Assembly (NCBI GenBank): GCA_034003585.1
Contig: JAVEYH010000008.1
Span: 1-54,931 of the forward strand
Direction: 5' to 3'
Source of the DNA: JAPXSY01 sp034003585
GTDB lineage: Bacteria > Verrucomicrobiota > Kiritimatiellia > RFP12 > UBA1067
Length of the DNA stretch: 54,931 nt
Each line of letters opens with the position of its first letter. Positions within the stretch are counted from its first letter, which is position 1. Positions 1 to 7,873 of this stretch are shown one piece after another. Under the pieces are notes generated by a model that was given only the letters and a program-made list of their open reading frames with translations, was not told where the DNA came from and searched no databases. Position numbers and translations under genes: made by a program.

Positions 1-1
1 G

Positions 2-1348
2 GCGGGGTTGGCGGGATTGGCGGTGTGGCGTATTCCACGGACTTCTTCTCCGGGCACGGACGTCCGGGCGGATTTTTCCCCTGTCATGACGGTACGGGCC
101 AGCCTGCACGGGCAATGGGCGGACGGGCGGGAGGTCGTTGTGGGTTCCGGGTTGGCGGCCGACGTGTGGGCGTGGCAGAGCGGGCTGATCGAACTGGTCA
201 CGCGCGACGGGACGGTGCTTCTGGTCGAGGCGCCCGCGGCCGTCGAGATGGTGAACCCGCTCTACGTGCGTCTGATTTCCGGCAATGTGGTGGTGCGGAT
301 GCCCAAGGGACGCTCTGGCTTCGTGGTGGAGACGCCGGACATGAAGGTCTTCGACCTGGGGACGGAGTTCGGCGTGAGTGCTTCGTTCGGGGGCGAATCG
401 AAGGTTCAGGTGTTCGACGGCAAGGTGCGGGCCGAGACGGCGGACATGGCGATCCGGAAAGAAGTGACGGTGGGCGAGACCGTGAGAACCGACGGCAAGG
501 GCGGGCTGTTGGCCGAGAAATCGGATGCGGACCGGTTCATCCGGCGCTTCCCGCTGGACCCCAATCCGCAGCGGGCGTGCGGAGTCCTTTACAGCCGAAG
601 CACGGTGGAGGCCGTGCGCGTGGCGCCTGCGACGCGCCCGGTTGTCCTTGACGGCGATCTGGCGGAATGGAATTGGCGGGTGGCTTTTAAGAGCGCCTGC
701 GACGCGCCGTACGCGGAGGCCTACTGGCTTGAGGGCATGATGATGTACGACTCAACCAACCTCTATTTGGCGGCACATGTGGGCGATCCGGACCCGCTGC
801 GCAACGTTGCGCCGAAGGGGTTCGAGTTTGCGGGCGGCAGCGTGATCGTGCGCGTGTCGATGGACAAGGCGCAGGGGTGGCCGCTGAAGGGGACGATGTT
901 TGTGGATGGCGCGTACGATTGTTACCGGAAACGAATCAGTTCCGAAACCCGAGACAGGCGCGTCACCAGCATTGTCATGTGGCATGATCTGCGGGCTCAG
1001 CGCGCCCGCATCAGGCTGGAGCACGGCATCGACCAGCACGACAAGAGGGACGATCCGCCGGGAGGGCAAGGGGTGTTCCGAAAGGACCTCGACGGCTGCG
1101 GCTATACGCTGGAGTATGCGATCCCGTGGCGGCTGCTCAACTGCGCGGACGATCCGCCCCGCGGGGGCGACGAACTGGCGGCGCTGTGGATGGTTCATTG
1201 GAGCGACACCGACGGGCGCATCGCCCGCGGGCAGTTGGTGGAGGTGACCAATCACCGGCCGCATCCGCAGGACAAGATCCCGCCTTACCTCTATTTCCAG
1301 AACGGGCCGAGCTGGGGCCGGGCCGTGTATTTACGTGAAAACGAATGA
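2..1348 (+). CDS. FecR-domain sensor with CBM9-like domain (5' partial)
   Basis: Membrane-anchored FecR-type regulator of an ECF sigma factor. The frame is open from base 2, so the cytoplasmic N-terminus is outside the window. The first codons (AGLAGLAVW) look like the end of the membrane helix. The FecR domain follows (HGQWADGRE, then DVWAWQSGLIELVTRDGT, then VFDLGTEFGV and VQVFDGKVRAET), and then a CBM9-like beta-sandwich from about codon 205 (VVLDGDLAEWNW, MMYDSTNLYLAAHVGD). The complete paralogue at 7873-9486 has the same order and is nearly identical in long blocks. By analogy with that copy, a sigma factor gene should lie just upstream, outside the window. The apparent TTG start at base 8 is an artefact of truncation. 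The FecR call is firm. Sugar binding by the C-terminal domain is inferred from family resemblance. Confidence 0.85.
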   Translation, partial: AGLAGLAVWRIPRTSSPGTDVRADFSPVMTVRASLHGQWADGREVVVGSGLAADVWAWQSGLIELVTRDGTVLLVEAPAAVEMVNPLYVRLISGNVVVRMPKGRSGFVVETPDMKVFDLGTEFGVSASFGGESKVQVFDGKVRAETADMAIRKEVTVGETVRTDGKGGLLAEKSDADRFIRRFPLDPNPQRACGVLYSRSTVEAVRVAPATRPVVLDGDLAEWNWRVAFKSACDAPYAEAYWLEGMMMYDSTNLYLAAHVGDPDPLRNVAPKGFEFAGGSVIVRVSMDKAQGWPLKGTMFVDGAYDCYRKRISSETRDRRVTSIVMWHDLRAQRARIRLEHGIDQHDKRDDPPGGQGVFRKDLDGCGYTLEYAIPWRLLNCADDPPRGGDELAALWMVHWSDTDGRIARGQLVEVTNHRPHPQDKIPPYLYFQNGPSWGRAVYLRENE

Positions 1349-1380
1349 GAAAACGACGGGCACCCACACAAGGAGAAAAG

Positions 1381-2358
1381 ATGGATATTCAGAACGTGCT
1401 GAGGCGGGTTGGACGGTGCGCGAAATGGATGTGTCTTGCGGCGGCGGCGTCTGTGGCGCAGGGCGGGGTTGTGACCGATAACAACCTCTCCGCCTCGTCG
1501 CTGGAGGACTTCGCGAGCAATAACAGCGCGACCTCGCGCGTCTTCACGGTCCAGGAGGCTTCCCTTTGCGCACTTCAGGGGTGGTTCCGTTCCACGGCCA
1601 CCGGCTACGACATTTCGCCGTATTACATCGCAGGCGTCTCGGCCGACGCCTTACCGACCAATACGGCCCAGCTCTGCGGTTCGCTTTCGTGGGGCCGGAC
1701 ATACGGGCAGGTTTATTCGAACGCGCTGAAAGCCGTTCTTTTTTCTTCTCCGGCGGGAACCGGCAAACTGTACTTCAGCCTGGGGCTGGGGCGTTTCGAC
1801 AGTTGGAAATCGGCGAATTACAGTTGGGCCGCGACGAATGTGTGGCTCTATTCTCACGCGGGGGCTGACACGTTCGCGGTCGGCCGCACCAACTATGGAC
1901 CCAATCTGGTGCCGAACGCCAGTATTGAAGTGCCGAACGTTGTTTTCTGGTCAACAGGGACTGCTGTTTTGGATACGGGAAAACACGGCTCGTATGTGTG
2001 GCAGGTGCCCTCCTCGGGGGAAGATGGCCATATCGGAATTCCTGTCGTTGCGGGTGTCCGTTATCTGTTCTCGTTCTGGTCGGCGAGCCCGAGCATCGGA
2101 GCGGGACATCAGATCGAATACGGGTTCAGCGTTCCGCAGAACGGATGGGCGACCGGAAGCGGCAATACGGTGATTTCACGTTATCAGGGAGGCGGGGCTG
2201 TGCCGTGGAAGGAATACACCGGGACCTTTGTGCCCGGCGAGGGACAGACCACGTTCTACATCGGCGGTATGGCCAACGGGGGGGCACTGCAGTTCGATTC
2301 GGTTTTCGTGGGGGCCCGGATCATTCCGCCCAAAGGGACTTGCGTATCGGTCAGGTAG
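1381..2358 (+). CDS. Secreted surface protein, choice-of-anchor-like, C-terminal KGTCVSVR tail
   Basis: A 325-residue exported protein. I start it at the ATG at 1381, which follows AAGGAGAAAAG, rather than at the ATG at 1345 that overlaps the sensor gene stop. A signal peptide is visible (basic RRVGR, then a hydrophobic stretch ending near AQGG). The N-terminal half resembles the choice-of-anchor beta domains of secreted PVC proteins (NNLSASSLEDF...FTVQ). Residues about 175-315 look like a second beta-sandwich of carbohydrate-binding type (PNASIEVPN...YLFSFWSA). The last residues, PPKGTCVSVR, match the tail of the surface protein in the second cassette (GGTMVSVR), so the tail may be a sorting signal. 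There is no catalytic motif. It is third in the cassette order (sigma, sensor, surface protein). Its function is unknown; adhesion or glycan binding is a guess. Confidence 0.72.
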   Translation: MDIQNVLRRVGRCAKWMCLAAAASVAQGGVVTDNNLSASSLEDFASNNSATSRVFTVQEASLCALQGWFRSTATGYDISPYYIAGVSADALPTNTAQLCGSLSWGRTYGQVYSNALKAVLFSSPAGTGKLYFSLGLGRFDSWKSANYSWAATNVWLYSHAGADTFAVGRTNYGPNLVPNASIEVPNVVFWSTGTAVLDTGKHGSYVWQVPSSGEDGHIGIPVVAGVRYLFSFWSASPSIGAGHQIEYGFSVPQNGWATGSGNTVISRYQGGGAVPWKEYTGTFVPGEGQTTFYIGGMANGGALQFDSVFVGARIIPPKGTCVSVR

Positions 2359-2385
2359 GCCTTCAGGAACAAGGAACAGGGAAAG

Positions 2386-4041
2386 ATGAGTAGACGTGTT
2401 TATGCGGTCGTGATGATGGCGGGCATGCTGTCCGGTTGCGCGGGAACCGTGAGGGGCGAGGGCCTTTTGCGGCCGAGTGACCGCGTGGTGTTCGTCGGAG
2501 ACAGCATTACGGGCCACAGCATGAATCTGGCCGACGGGTATTGCCGGCAGATGACGTGGGCGCTCAAGCAGGCCCATCCGGATGGCGCCCAAACGCTGGT
2601 CTCGCTGGGCGGCAGCGGTCAGGGGGTCGGTTCGTGGATGGGGCGCGCGACGTATACGAACTCCGAACCGGCGTATCTTGACGTGAAGGGCGTCGAGCTT
2701 CGGACAACGCTCGATGCGGGCGCGGACGTGCTCGTCATCATGTTGGGCATGAACGATCTGCTCGCCCCGTATGTCAGCGATACGCCGGAAGCGATCGGAA
2801 AATGGCGCGGGCAGTACGAGGCGCTTCTTCGCGCGTTGCGGGCGCGCACGCGTCCGCGTCTGACCGCCCTCTGCTCCGTCACGCTGCTGACCGAGGATGA
2901 CCGCTCTCCGAAGAACGTGATGCGCGGGCGGCTCAACCGGGAGATCGCCGATTTGGCCAAGGCGGAGGGCTGCCTGTATTTCCCGACCGGCGAGGCGACG
3001 TCGGACCTTCTCCGTCGCGGGCGGATGCTGGACCCCGGCTTTCATGTGGCGAGGGACTTTGTGCATCCCGGGGCCGCGGGGCACGCGGCCATCGCGGCGG
3101 CCATGCTGAAAGGGTTGGGCGAGCCGCAGGCGGCGCGGCTGATCGAGGAGCGTTACCTCGGTGCGCTGGTTCCCGCCGGCAGCTACCCCGTGCTGTCCTA
3201 TGGAATCGTTGCGCGGAGTCATGGCGGCACCACGCAAACCAACACGTACACGCTGACCTACTGGTGGAGCGCCGGCCCGACCTCCAACCGTTCCGCAGTT
3301 GCGGCGCTCTCCCTCCCGGACGGGTGGCGTCTCGAAAGCCAGACCCACACCGGCACGGGCGGGGTTTTCACGGTCACGGGCTGTCCCGATGCGATCACGA
3401 ACGCGCTTGTGCTGCGGGCGAAATCTGCCGATGCGGAACGGATCAGGACGGTCGCCGTGCCGACGCCGTGGCGGGTCTGCGCGGGCGTCCCCAATCACGC
3501 GGCGTGGGCGTCGGCCTCAGGTTTCAGGTTCAACCCCACGAACGGCCTTCGGGCGGTCGACCGGCGCCTCATCGAAGGAGACGGGTTCGCGGCGCCCGTC
3601 GTCCACGAAGGGAGGACCTACCCGTGGATTGTGTACACGCCTTCCGTCGACTACACGGGCGGGGAGGATCCGGCATCGGTGGATCCTTTCGCGCTGACGT
3701 TCGGCAAAGCGTTTGATTCGCTTTACGCCGCGCGGTGGATCTACAGCGCCAGGCGCCGCGAGGCCGATCTGCGACTCTCCTCCTCCGTGTTCGCTGGGAC
3801 CATCGGCTTGGGCGTCTGGCTGAACGGTATCCGCTGCTACGCCGGAACCCTCACGGCCGAACCGAAGAAGCGCGCGCGCGTCGGTGTGACGCTGGAGGCG
3901 GGCTGGAACCGCCTGTTCGTCAAGGCCGACCACACGACCTGGCAGTGGCAGTTCGCCTGCGCGGTCGAGGGGCGCAACGGGGATGACCTTGGCGATCTGC
4001 GGTATGCGGCGGTGCCGCCGACGAGAGAGGGGGGGCTGTGA
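2386..4041 (+). CDS. SGNH/GDSL-family hydrolase, lipoprotein
   Basis: A 551-residue predicted lipoprotein esterase. The N-terminus has a hydrophobic stretch ending in a lipobox (LSGC, Cys18). SGNH blocks are clear: GDSIT with nucleophile Ser40, a block II glycine in SLGGSGQG, GMND with Asn123, and DFVHP with Asp224 and His227. The hydrolase domain covers about residues 30-245. The remaining 300 residues form an extra beta-rich region with no motif I recognise. The family removes acyl groups, often acetyl groups from polysaccharides; the substrate here is unknown. The start has a GGGAAAG ribosome site 27 bases after the previous gene. The 3' end overlaps the next gene by four bases (GTGA), suggesting translational coupling. 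It occupies the same cassette position as the SGNH gene at 11723, but the two belong to visibly different subgroups (GDSIT against GGSLT). Confidence 0.85.
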   Translation: MSRRVYAVVMMAGMLSGCAGTVRGEGLLRPSDRVVFVGDSITGHSMNLADGYCRQMTWALKQAHPDGAQTLVSLGGSGQGVGSWMGRATYTNSEPAYLDVKGVELRTTLDAGADVLVIMLGMNDLLAPYVSDTPEAIGKWRGQYEALLRALRARTRPRLTALCSVTLLTEDDRSPKNVMRGRLNREIADLAKAEGCLYFPTGEATSDLLRRGRMLDPGFHVARDFVHPGAAGHAAIAAAMLKGLGEPQAARLIEERYLGALVPAGSYPVLSYGIVARSHGGTTQTNTYTLTYWWSAGPTSNRSAVAALSLPDGWRLESQTHTGTGGVFTVTGCPDAITNALVLRAKSADAERIRTVAVPTPWRVCAGVPNHAAWASASGFRFNPTNGLRAVDRRLIEGDGFAAPVVHEGRTYPWIVYTPSVDYTGGEDPASVDPFALTFGKAFDSLYAARWIYSARRREADLRLSSSVFAGTIGLGVWLNGIRCYAGTLTAEPKKRARVGVTLEAGWNRLFVKADHTTWQWQFACAVEGRNGDDLGDLRYAAVPPTREGGL

Positions 4042-7000
4042 CGGCGTGTGCGGGACGGCGGCTGGCCGGTGCGGCGGCCGGCTGGCTTGGTGCGGCCGGC
4101 GTTTTCCTCTCCGCGTCTGATGGGCGGGGGGACGAGGGCGGCGCATCGTTCGCTTACGCGTTGCCTGAGGCGGGTTACGTGACGCTGGTCATCGAGGATG
4201 CGCAGGGGCGCCGGGTGCGCAATCTGGCCGGCGGCGTGCCGCGTCCCGCGGGCCGTTCGGTCGAGCGGTGGGACGGGCTGGACGATGCGGGACGGCCCGC
4301 GCCCCCCGGCGAATACCGGTGGCGGGGCTTGACGCGCGGCGAGATCTCCGCGCATTTCCTGGGGGCCTTCAACTCGCCGGGGACGCCGCCATGGAACACG
4401 CTCCAGCACAAGGCGGGATGGTATCTGCGGGCCAGCGGCAGCGGCGGCTGGCTTTCGGATCACGAGCGGCCGCTCTGCCTGCATGCCGATGGCGAGCGGG
4501 TCTTTGTCGGGGCCGCGATCGCCGAGGCGGGGCACGCGATCGTGCAGGCCGGCCCCGACGGCCGCAAACAGTGGGGCACGCTCTGGCTCAGCCTGTCCGG
4601 CGCCCATGCCATCGCCACAGAGGGGGACATCCTCTATGTGGCCGGCGAGAAGGGGTGGATGGGGGACTATCTGGCCGTGAACCGGCTGAACCTCAAAACG
4701 TACGGTTGGGTCGGGAATCCGCCCGACGTGAAGAAGCGCAGAACCGACGCCTGTTTCGTGAAAGAGAAGAGCTCCGACTTTTCGGGGATACGGGGCATGG
4801 TGATCATGCCGCACGGCATGGTGCTGTCGCTGGCGGACCGGGACCGGCTGGCGGTTTTCGACCGGGAGACGGCCGCGCATGTCCGGGACGTGCCGTTGCC
4901 CGGTGCGGGCGCGATCGTGAAAAGGAAGGACGGCGTCGTTTTGGGCATCAGCGGCCGGACAGTGGTCCAGATAGATATGGAACAGGGACGGCACCGGAGC
5001 CTCGTCACGCAAGAGCTGCTCTGTCCGGGCGGGCTGGGTGTCGATTCCGCGGGCCGGATCTATGTGAGCGACATCGACCCGTCCGAACAGTGCGTCAAGG
5101 TCTTCTCCCCCGAAGGGCGGCTGGTGAGGCGGATCGGCAAACCGGGGGGCCGCCGCGAGGGTCGCTTTGATCCGCTGGCGATGGGTCAGCCGGTGGCTGT
5201 GGCAGTCGACAGCCGCGACCAGGTGTGGGTGGCCGAGCACGACTTTCTTCCCAAACGGGTCAGTGTGTGGACGGGCGGCGGCAGTCTGGTCCGCGACATG
5301 ATCGGGCCGCCCCACTACGGCGGCGGGGGCGCGCTTGATCCGGCCGCGCCGAGGAAACCGGGGTGGCTTTCCTGGCTGGGGCGCGGGCCGGACGCCTCTG
5401 GCCGGGCGTTGCGCGCCTTTTACAAGGGTATGGTCTTCACGGTGCGCCCCTGGCCGGAAACCGCGACGCTCGAATCGGTCCTGTTCCGGCCGGAGGAACA
5501 CCCGGATCTGCCTTATTCCGCAAAAGACGAGGCCATCCCGCAGTTTCCCGTTTACCGCGGCGGCCGGCTCTTTCTCGTCAACGACGCCGGTTACGGCGTG
5601 CCGGGTGTCTTCATCGGCGAAGTGGTGAAAGAGCATCTGGTGCCCCGCGTGATTTTCGGAAGCCTCGACACGTTGTGGAAGACCTGGCAGGGGAAACAGG
5701 ATGCCTTTCTGCGGACGATCGGCCCCGCGGACAAGCCCGCGCCCCAAGGGGTCTTCCTCTGGCAGGATGCGGACGGCGACGGCCGCGCGGCGCCCGGCGA
5801 GGTGACGGTCCGGACCGGGTGGCGGTTCGGCGCCATGTGGGCGATGCGGAGTTGGCCAACGCTGCGGCTTTATGCGCGTGAGGGCGACCGGCGGCTGGCC
5901 ATCCTCGAACCGCTCGCGGAAACCGGCGCGCCGGTCTACGACCTGAATGCTGCGCGCTTCCTGCCGCTGCCGGAGGAAGCGCTCCGCAAGGGCTTCTGCG
6001 CCAGCGCGCCGGATCTCGCGGGCAACCTGCTGGTCAATTGCGGCGGCGGCGGAAACCAGGGCGACCGGTTCAACTCCCTGCTCAGCCTGGCGCCGGACGG
6101 GCGTGTGCGCTGGAGCTATCCGAACCCTTATCCTGCCAATTGGCACAATTCGCCGAAGCCCTTGGCGGGCGAGATCCAGCATACCCTGAACATCGAGGGG
6201 AGTGCGCTCGTGGACGGCGGGGCCGGCGAGGTGTTCCAGCTCAACGGCAACAAGGGCGTGCGGTATCTTTTCACGGCGGACGGCCTGTTCATCGCGCGGC
6301 TGTTCGGCGACGCGCGGGACGCGCCGCTGCAGCAGAACCTGTGTGAAGTGTCGCCGGGCATGCGCCTCGACGGCCACAGTTTGGGCGACGAGTGTTTTTC
6401 CGGCTGGTTCGGCCGTGTCGCGGACGGCCGCGTCCTGCAGATTGTCGGCAAAGACGCGTCGAACGTGGCGGAGGTGCGCGGCTTGCGGACCCTGACCCGT
6501 CTGACCGGCGGCGCGCTCCGCATCACCACCCCGGCCAAGCCGCGGGAGGAGCGGCCCGCGGCGGAACGCGGACCGGTCACGGCGATTCAGGCCGCGGGCT
6601 TCGGCTTCACGGCAGGCTGGGAAGAACTCGCCTCCCAGAGCTTTCCGGCCGGCGAACCGGTGGCCCGCTTCGCGATCGGATATCGCGCGAACGGGTTGCG
6701 GCTGTGGCTCCGCGTCCAAGACGGCACGCCGTTCGAGAACGGGGGCGGGGATCCGAACACGCTGTTCCACAGCGGCGACGCCGTGGATTTCCGCTGGGCG
6801 GCGGACCCGGCGCTCCCGCCGGACCGCGTGCGTCCCGGTCCCGGCGATCAGCGCTTCGTCATCGCGATGCACAAAGGGGTTCCCGCTGTGATCCGGTACA
6901 CCTATGTGGCGGAGGGCGGCACGGAAGCCCCGGTTGTCTTCGCGTCGCCGGCGGGAGAGGAACGGGTGGCGCGTGTGGAACGGCTCGACGGCGCCAGAGC

Positions 7001-7241
7001 GGAGGTAAAGCGCGACGGTAAAGGGTATGCGCTGACGCTGGACCTCACATGGGCCCACCTGGGGTTGGCCGCCGCGCCGTCCGGGGTCATGCGGGGTGAT
7101 GTGGGCGTGATTTTCGGAGACGCCAGCGGCCAGCGGGCGGTCCGGCGCTGTTACTATTTCGATCCCGGCAGCCAAGAGGTTTCGGACATCCCGTCGGAAG
7201 TCCGCGTCACACCGTCCCGCTGGGGCGGAATCCGGTTTTGA
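4038..7241 (+). CDS. Secreted FlgD-Ig / beta-propeller / CBM9-like protein
   Basis: A 1067-residue exported protein starting with GTG in a four-base overlap with the SGNH gene. After a signal-like segment comes a FlgD-type Ig domain at about residues 36-105 (VTLVIEDAQGRRVRNLAGG, WDGLDDAGRPAPPGEY). A long NHL-type propeller region follows, about 110-830, with repeated D.AGRIYVSD and D..VWVAEH strands and a Ca-loop-like DADGDGRAAPGE. The last 200 residues look CBM9-like (AVDFRWAAD, YALTLDLTWAHLGL) and end in WGGIRF. Two larger paralogues lie at 12976 and 17011 with the same core architecture, including LxxDHE after the Ig domain and a WG...F C-terminus. No glycosidase motif is seen. A role in glycan binding or as a scaffold is inferred from the domains and from its partner esterase. 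Confidence 0.78.
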   Translation: MTACAGRRLAGAAAGWLGAAGVFLSASDGRGDEGGASFAYALPEAGYVTLVIEDAQGRRVRNLAGGVPRPAGRSVERWDGLDDAGRPAPPGEYRWRGLTRGEISAHFLGAFNSPGTPPWNTLQHKAGWYLRASGSGGWLSDHERPLCLHADGERVFVGAAIAEAGHAIVQAGPDGRKQWGTLWLSLSGAHAIATEGDILYVAGEKGWMGDYLAVNRLNLKTYGWVGNPPDVKKRRTDACFVKEKSSDFSGIRGMVIMPHGMVLSLADRDRLAVFDRETAAHVRDVPLPGAGAIVKRKDGVVLGISGRTVVQIDMEQGRHRSLVTQELLCPGGLGVDSAGRIYVSDIDPSEQCVKVFSPEGRLVRRIGKPGGRREGRFDPLAMGQPVAVAVDSRDQVWVAEHDFLPKRVSVWTGGGSLVRDMIGPPHYGGGGALDPAAPRKPGWLSWLGRGPDASGRALRAFYKGMVFTVRPWPETATLESVLFRPEEHPDLPYSAKDEAIPQFPVYRGGRLFLVNDAGYGVPGVFIGEVVKEHLVPRVIFGSLDTLWKTWQGKQDAFLRTIGPADKPAPQGVFLWQDADGDGRAAPGEVTVRTGWRFGAMWAMRSWPTLRLYAREGDRRLAILEPLAETGAPVYDLNAARFLPLPEEALRKGFCASAPDLAGNLLVNCGGGGNQGDRFNSLLSLAPDGRVRWSYPNPYPANWHNSPKPLAGEIQHTLNIEGSALVDGGAGEVFQLNGNKGVRYLFTADGLFIARLFGDARDAPLQQNLCEVSPGMRLDGHSLGDECFSGWFGRVADGRVLQIVGKDASNVAEVRGLRTLTRLTGGALRITTPAKPREERPAAERGPVTAIQAAGFGFTAGWEELASQSFPAGEPVARFAIGYRANGLRLWLRVQDGTPFENGGGDPNTLFHSGDAVDFRWAADPALPPDRVRPGPGDQRFVIAMHKGVPAVIRYTYVAEGGTEAPVVFASPAGEERVARVERLDGARAEVKRDGKGYALTLDLTWAHLGLAAAPSGVMRGDVGVIFGDASGQRAVRRCYYFDPGSQEVSDIPSEVRVTPSRWGGIRF

Positions 7242-7276
7242 AGACGTAACCGGTTTGTGGGTAAGGAGATAAGCTG

Positions 7277-7309
7277 ATGACAAAAATATTTATTCAAAAA
7301 ATCCGTTAG
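7277..7309 (+). CDS. Possible 10-codon leader peptide before the sigma factor
   Basis: Between the last gene of cassette 1 and the sigma factor, a strong AAGGAG ribosome site sits 8 bases before an ATG that encodes only MTKIFIQKIR and then TAG. The stop codon falls in the loop of an AT stem (7297-7315). A strong ribosome site on a ten-codon frame is unusual. It could be a leader peptide controlling the downstream sigma gene, or the broken start of a gene lost when the cassettes were duplicated. The sequence alone cannot separate these. Confidence 0.35.
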   Translation: MTKIFIQKIR

Positions 7310-7315
7310 ATTTTT
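7297..7315 (+). promoter_or_regulatory. AT-rich stem-loop between the two cassettes
   Basis: A perfect 7-bp inverted repeat (AAAAATC / GATTTTT) with a 5-base loop, followed by CTGTTTTT. It lies 25 bases before the sigma factor start in an AT-rich island of an otherwise GC-rich region. It could act as a weak terminator for cassette 1, or as an attenuator coupled to the leader frame whose stop codon lies in its loop. The stem has only one G-C pair, so it is weak. Confidence 0.35.
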
Positions 7316-7339
7316 CTGTTTTTACGGAATAATAGATAC

Positions 7340-7873
7340 GTGGACCTTAAACCGACAGACCTTCCGCAACGCTTGGCGGGTGCGCAGTTCGACCTCTACG
7401 GGTTCATTGCCGTTCTGATGCGGGGCGTGGACGAGGTGGACGACGTGCTGCAGGAGACCAACCTGACCATTCTGAAACACGGGGCGAATTACGACCCGGA
7501 CCGGCCGTTTCTGCCTTGGGCGCGCGGCGTGGCCCGCAACTGCATCGCCAAATTTTACAGCGCCCGGAGCCGCGAGCGGCTCGTGTTTGACGATGCGCTG
7601 ATGGACCGCATCGCGGAGTGGGTGCCGAGTGTCGCGGACGAGCGCCCGCTTGAAGATCTGACGCGCCTCCGGCACTGCATGGCGCGGTTGGCGACGAAAC
7701 AGCGCGATTTTGTGACGGCCCGCTATATCCGGGGCGAGGCGGTCAAGGACATCGCCGCCCGCGAGAAGTGTTCCGAGGGGGCTGTGTCGATGATGCTTCA
7801 CCGCATCCGGCAGCTCCTCGCCGACTGCATGGTTCGCGAGCGCGAGCGGGCACGGGCGGGAGGGTGTGTCTGA
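7340..7873 (+). CDS. ECF RNA polymerase sigma factor (Rhodopirellula/Verrucomicrobium type)
   Basis: A 177-residue extracytoplasmic-function sigma factor. Region 2 is seen in DEVDDVLQETNLTILKH and RPFLPWARGVARNCIAKF. The helix-turn-helix of region 4 is at about residues 115-165 (LATKQRDFVTARYIRGEAV, then KDIAAREKCSEGAVSMMLHR). The WARG...N pattern and the length fit the sigma-70 group expanded in Planctomycetes and Verrucomicrobia. The start is GTG with no clear ribosome site; an AATAAT box ends 6 bases before it, so the transcript could be leaderless. The TGA stop shares one base with the ATG of the FecR sensor gene, as expected for a sigma factor and its membrane regulator. It probably transcribes this cassette, and perhaps its own gene. 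Confidence 0.9.
   Translation: MDLKPTDLPQRLAGAQFDLYGFIAVLMRGVDEVDDVLQETNLTILKHGANYDPDRPFLPWARGVARNCIAKFYSARSRERLVFDDALMDRIAEWVPSVADERPLEDLTRLRHCMARLATKQRDFVTARYIRGEAVKDIAAREKCSEGAVSMMLHRIRQLLADCMVRERERARAGGCV

Noticed and set aside
3837..7283. 1148-codon frame on the minus strand opposite the first propeller gene
   Set aside because: No domain, no signal, Arg/Pro/His-rich composition; it is the antisense shadow of a GC-rich gene whose domains are clear on the + strand.
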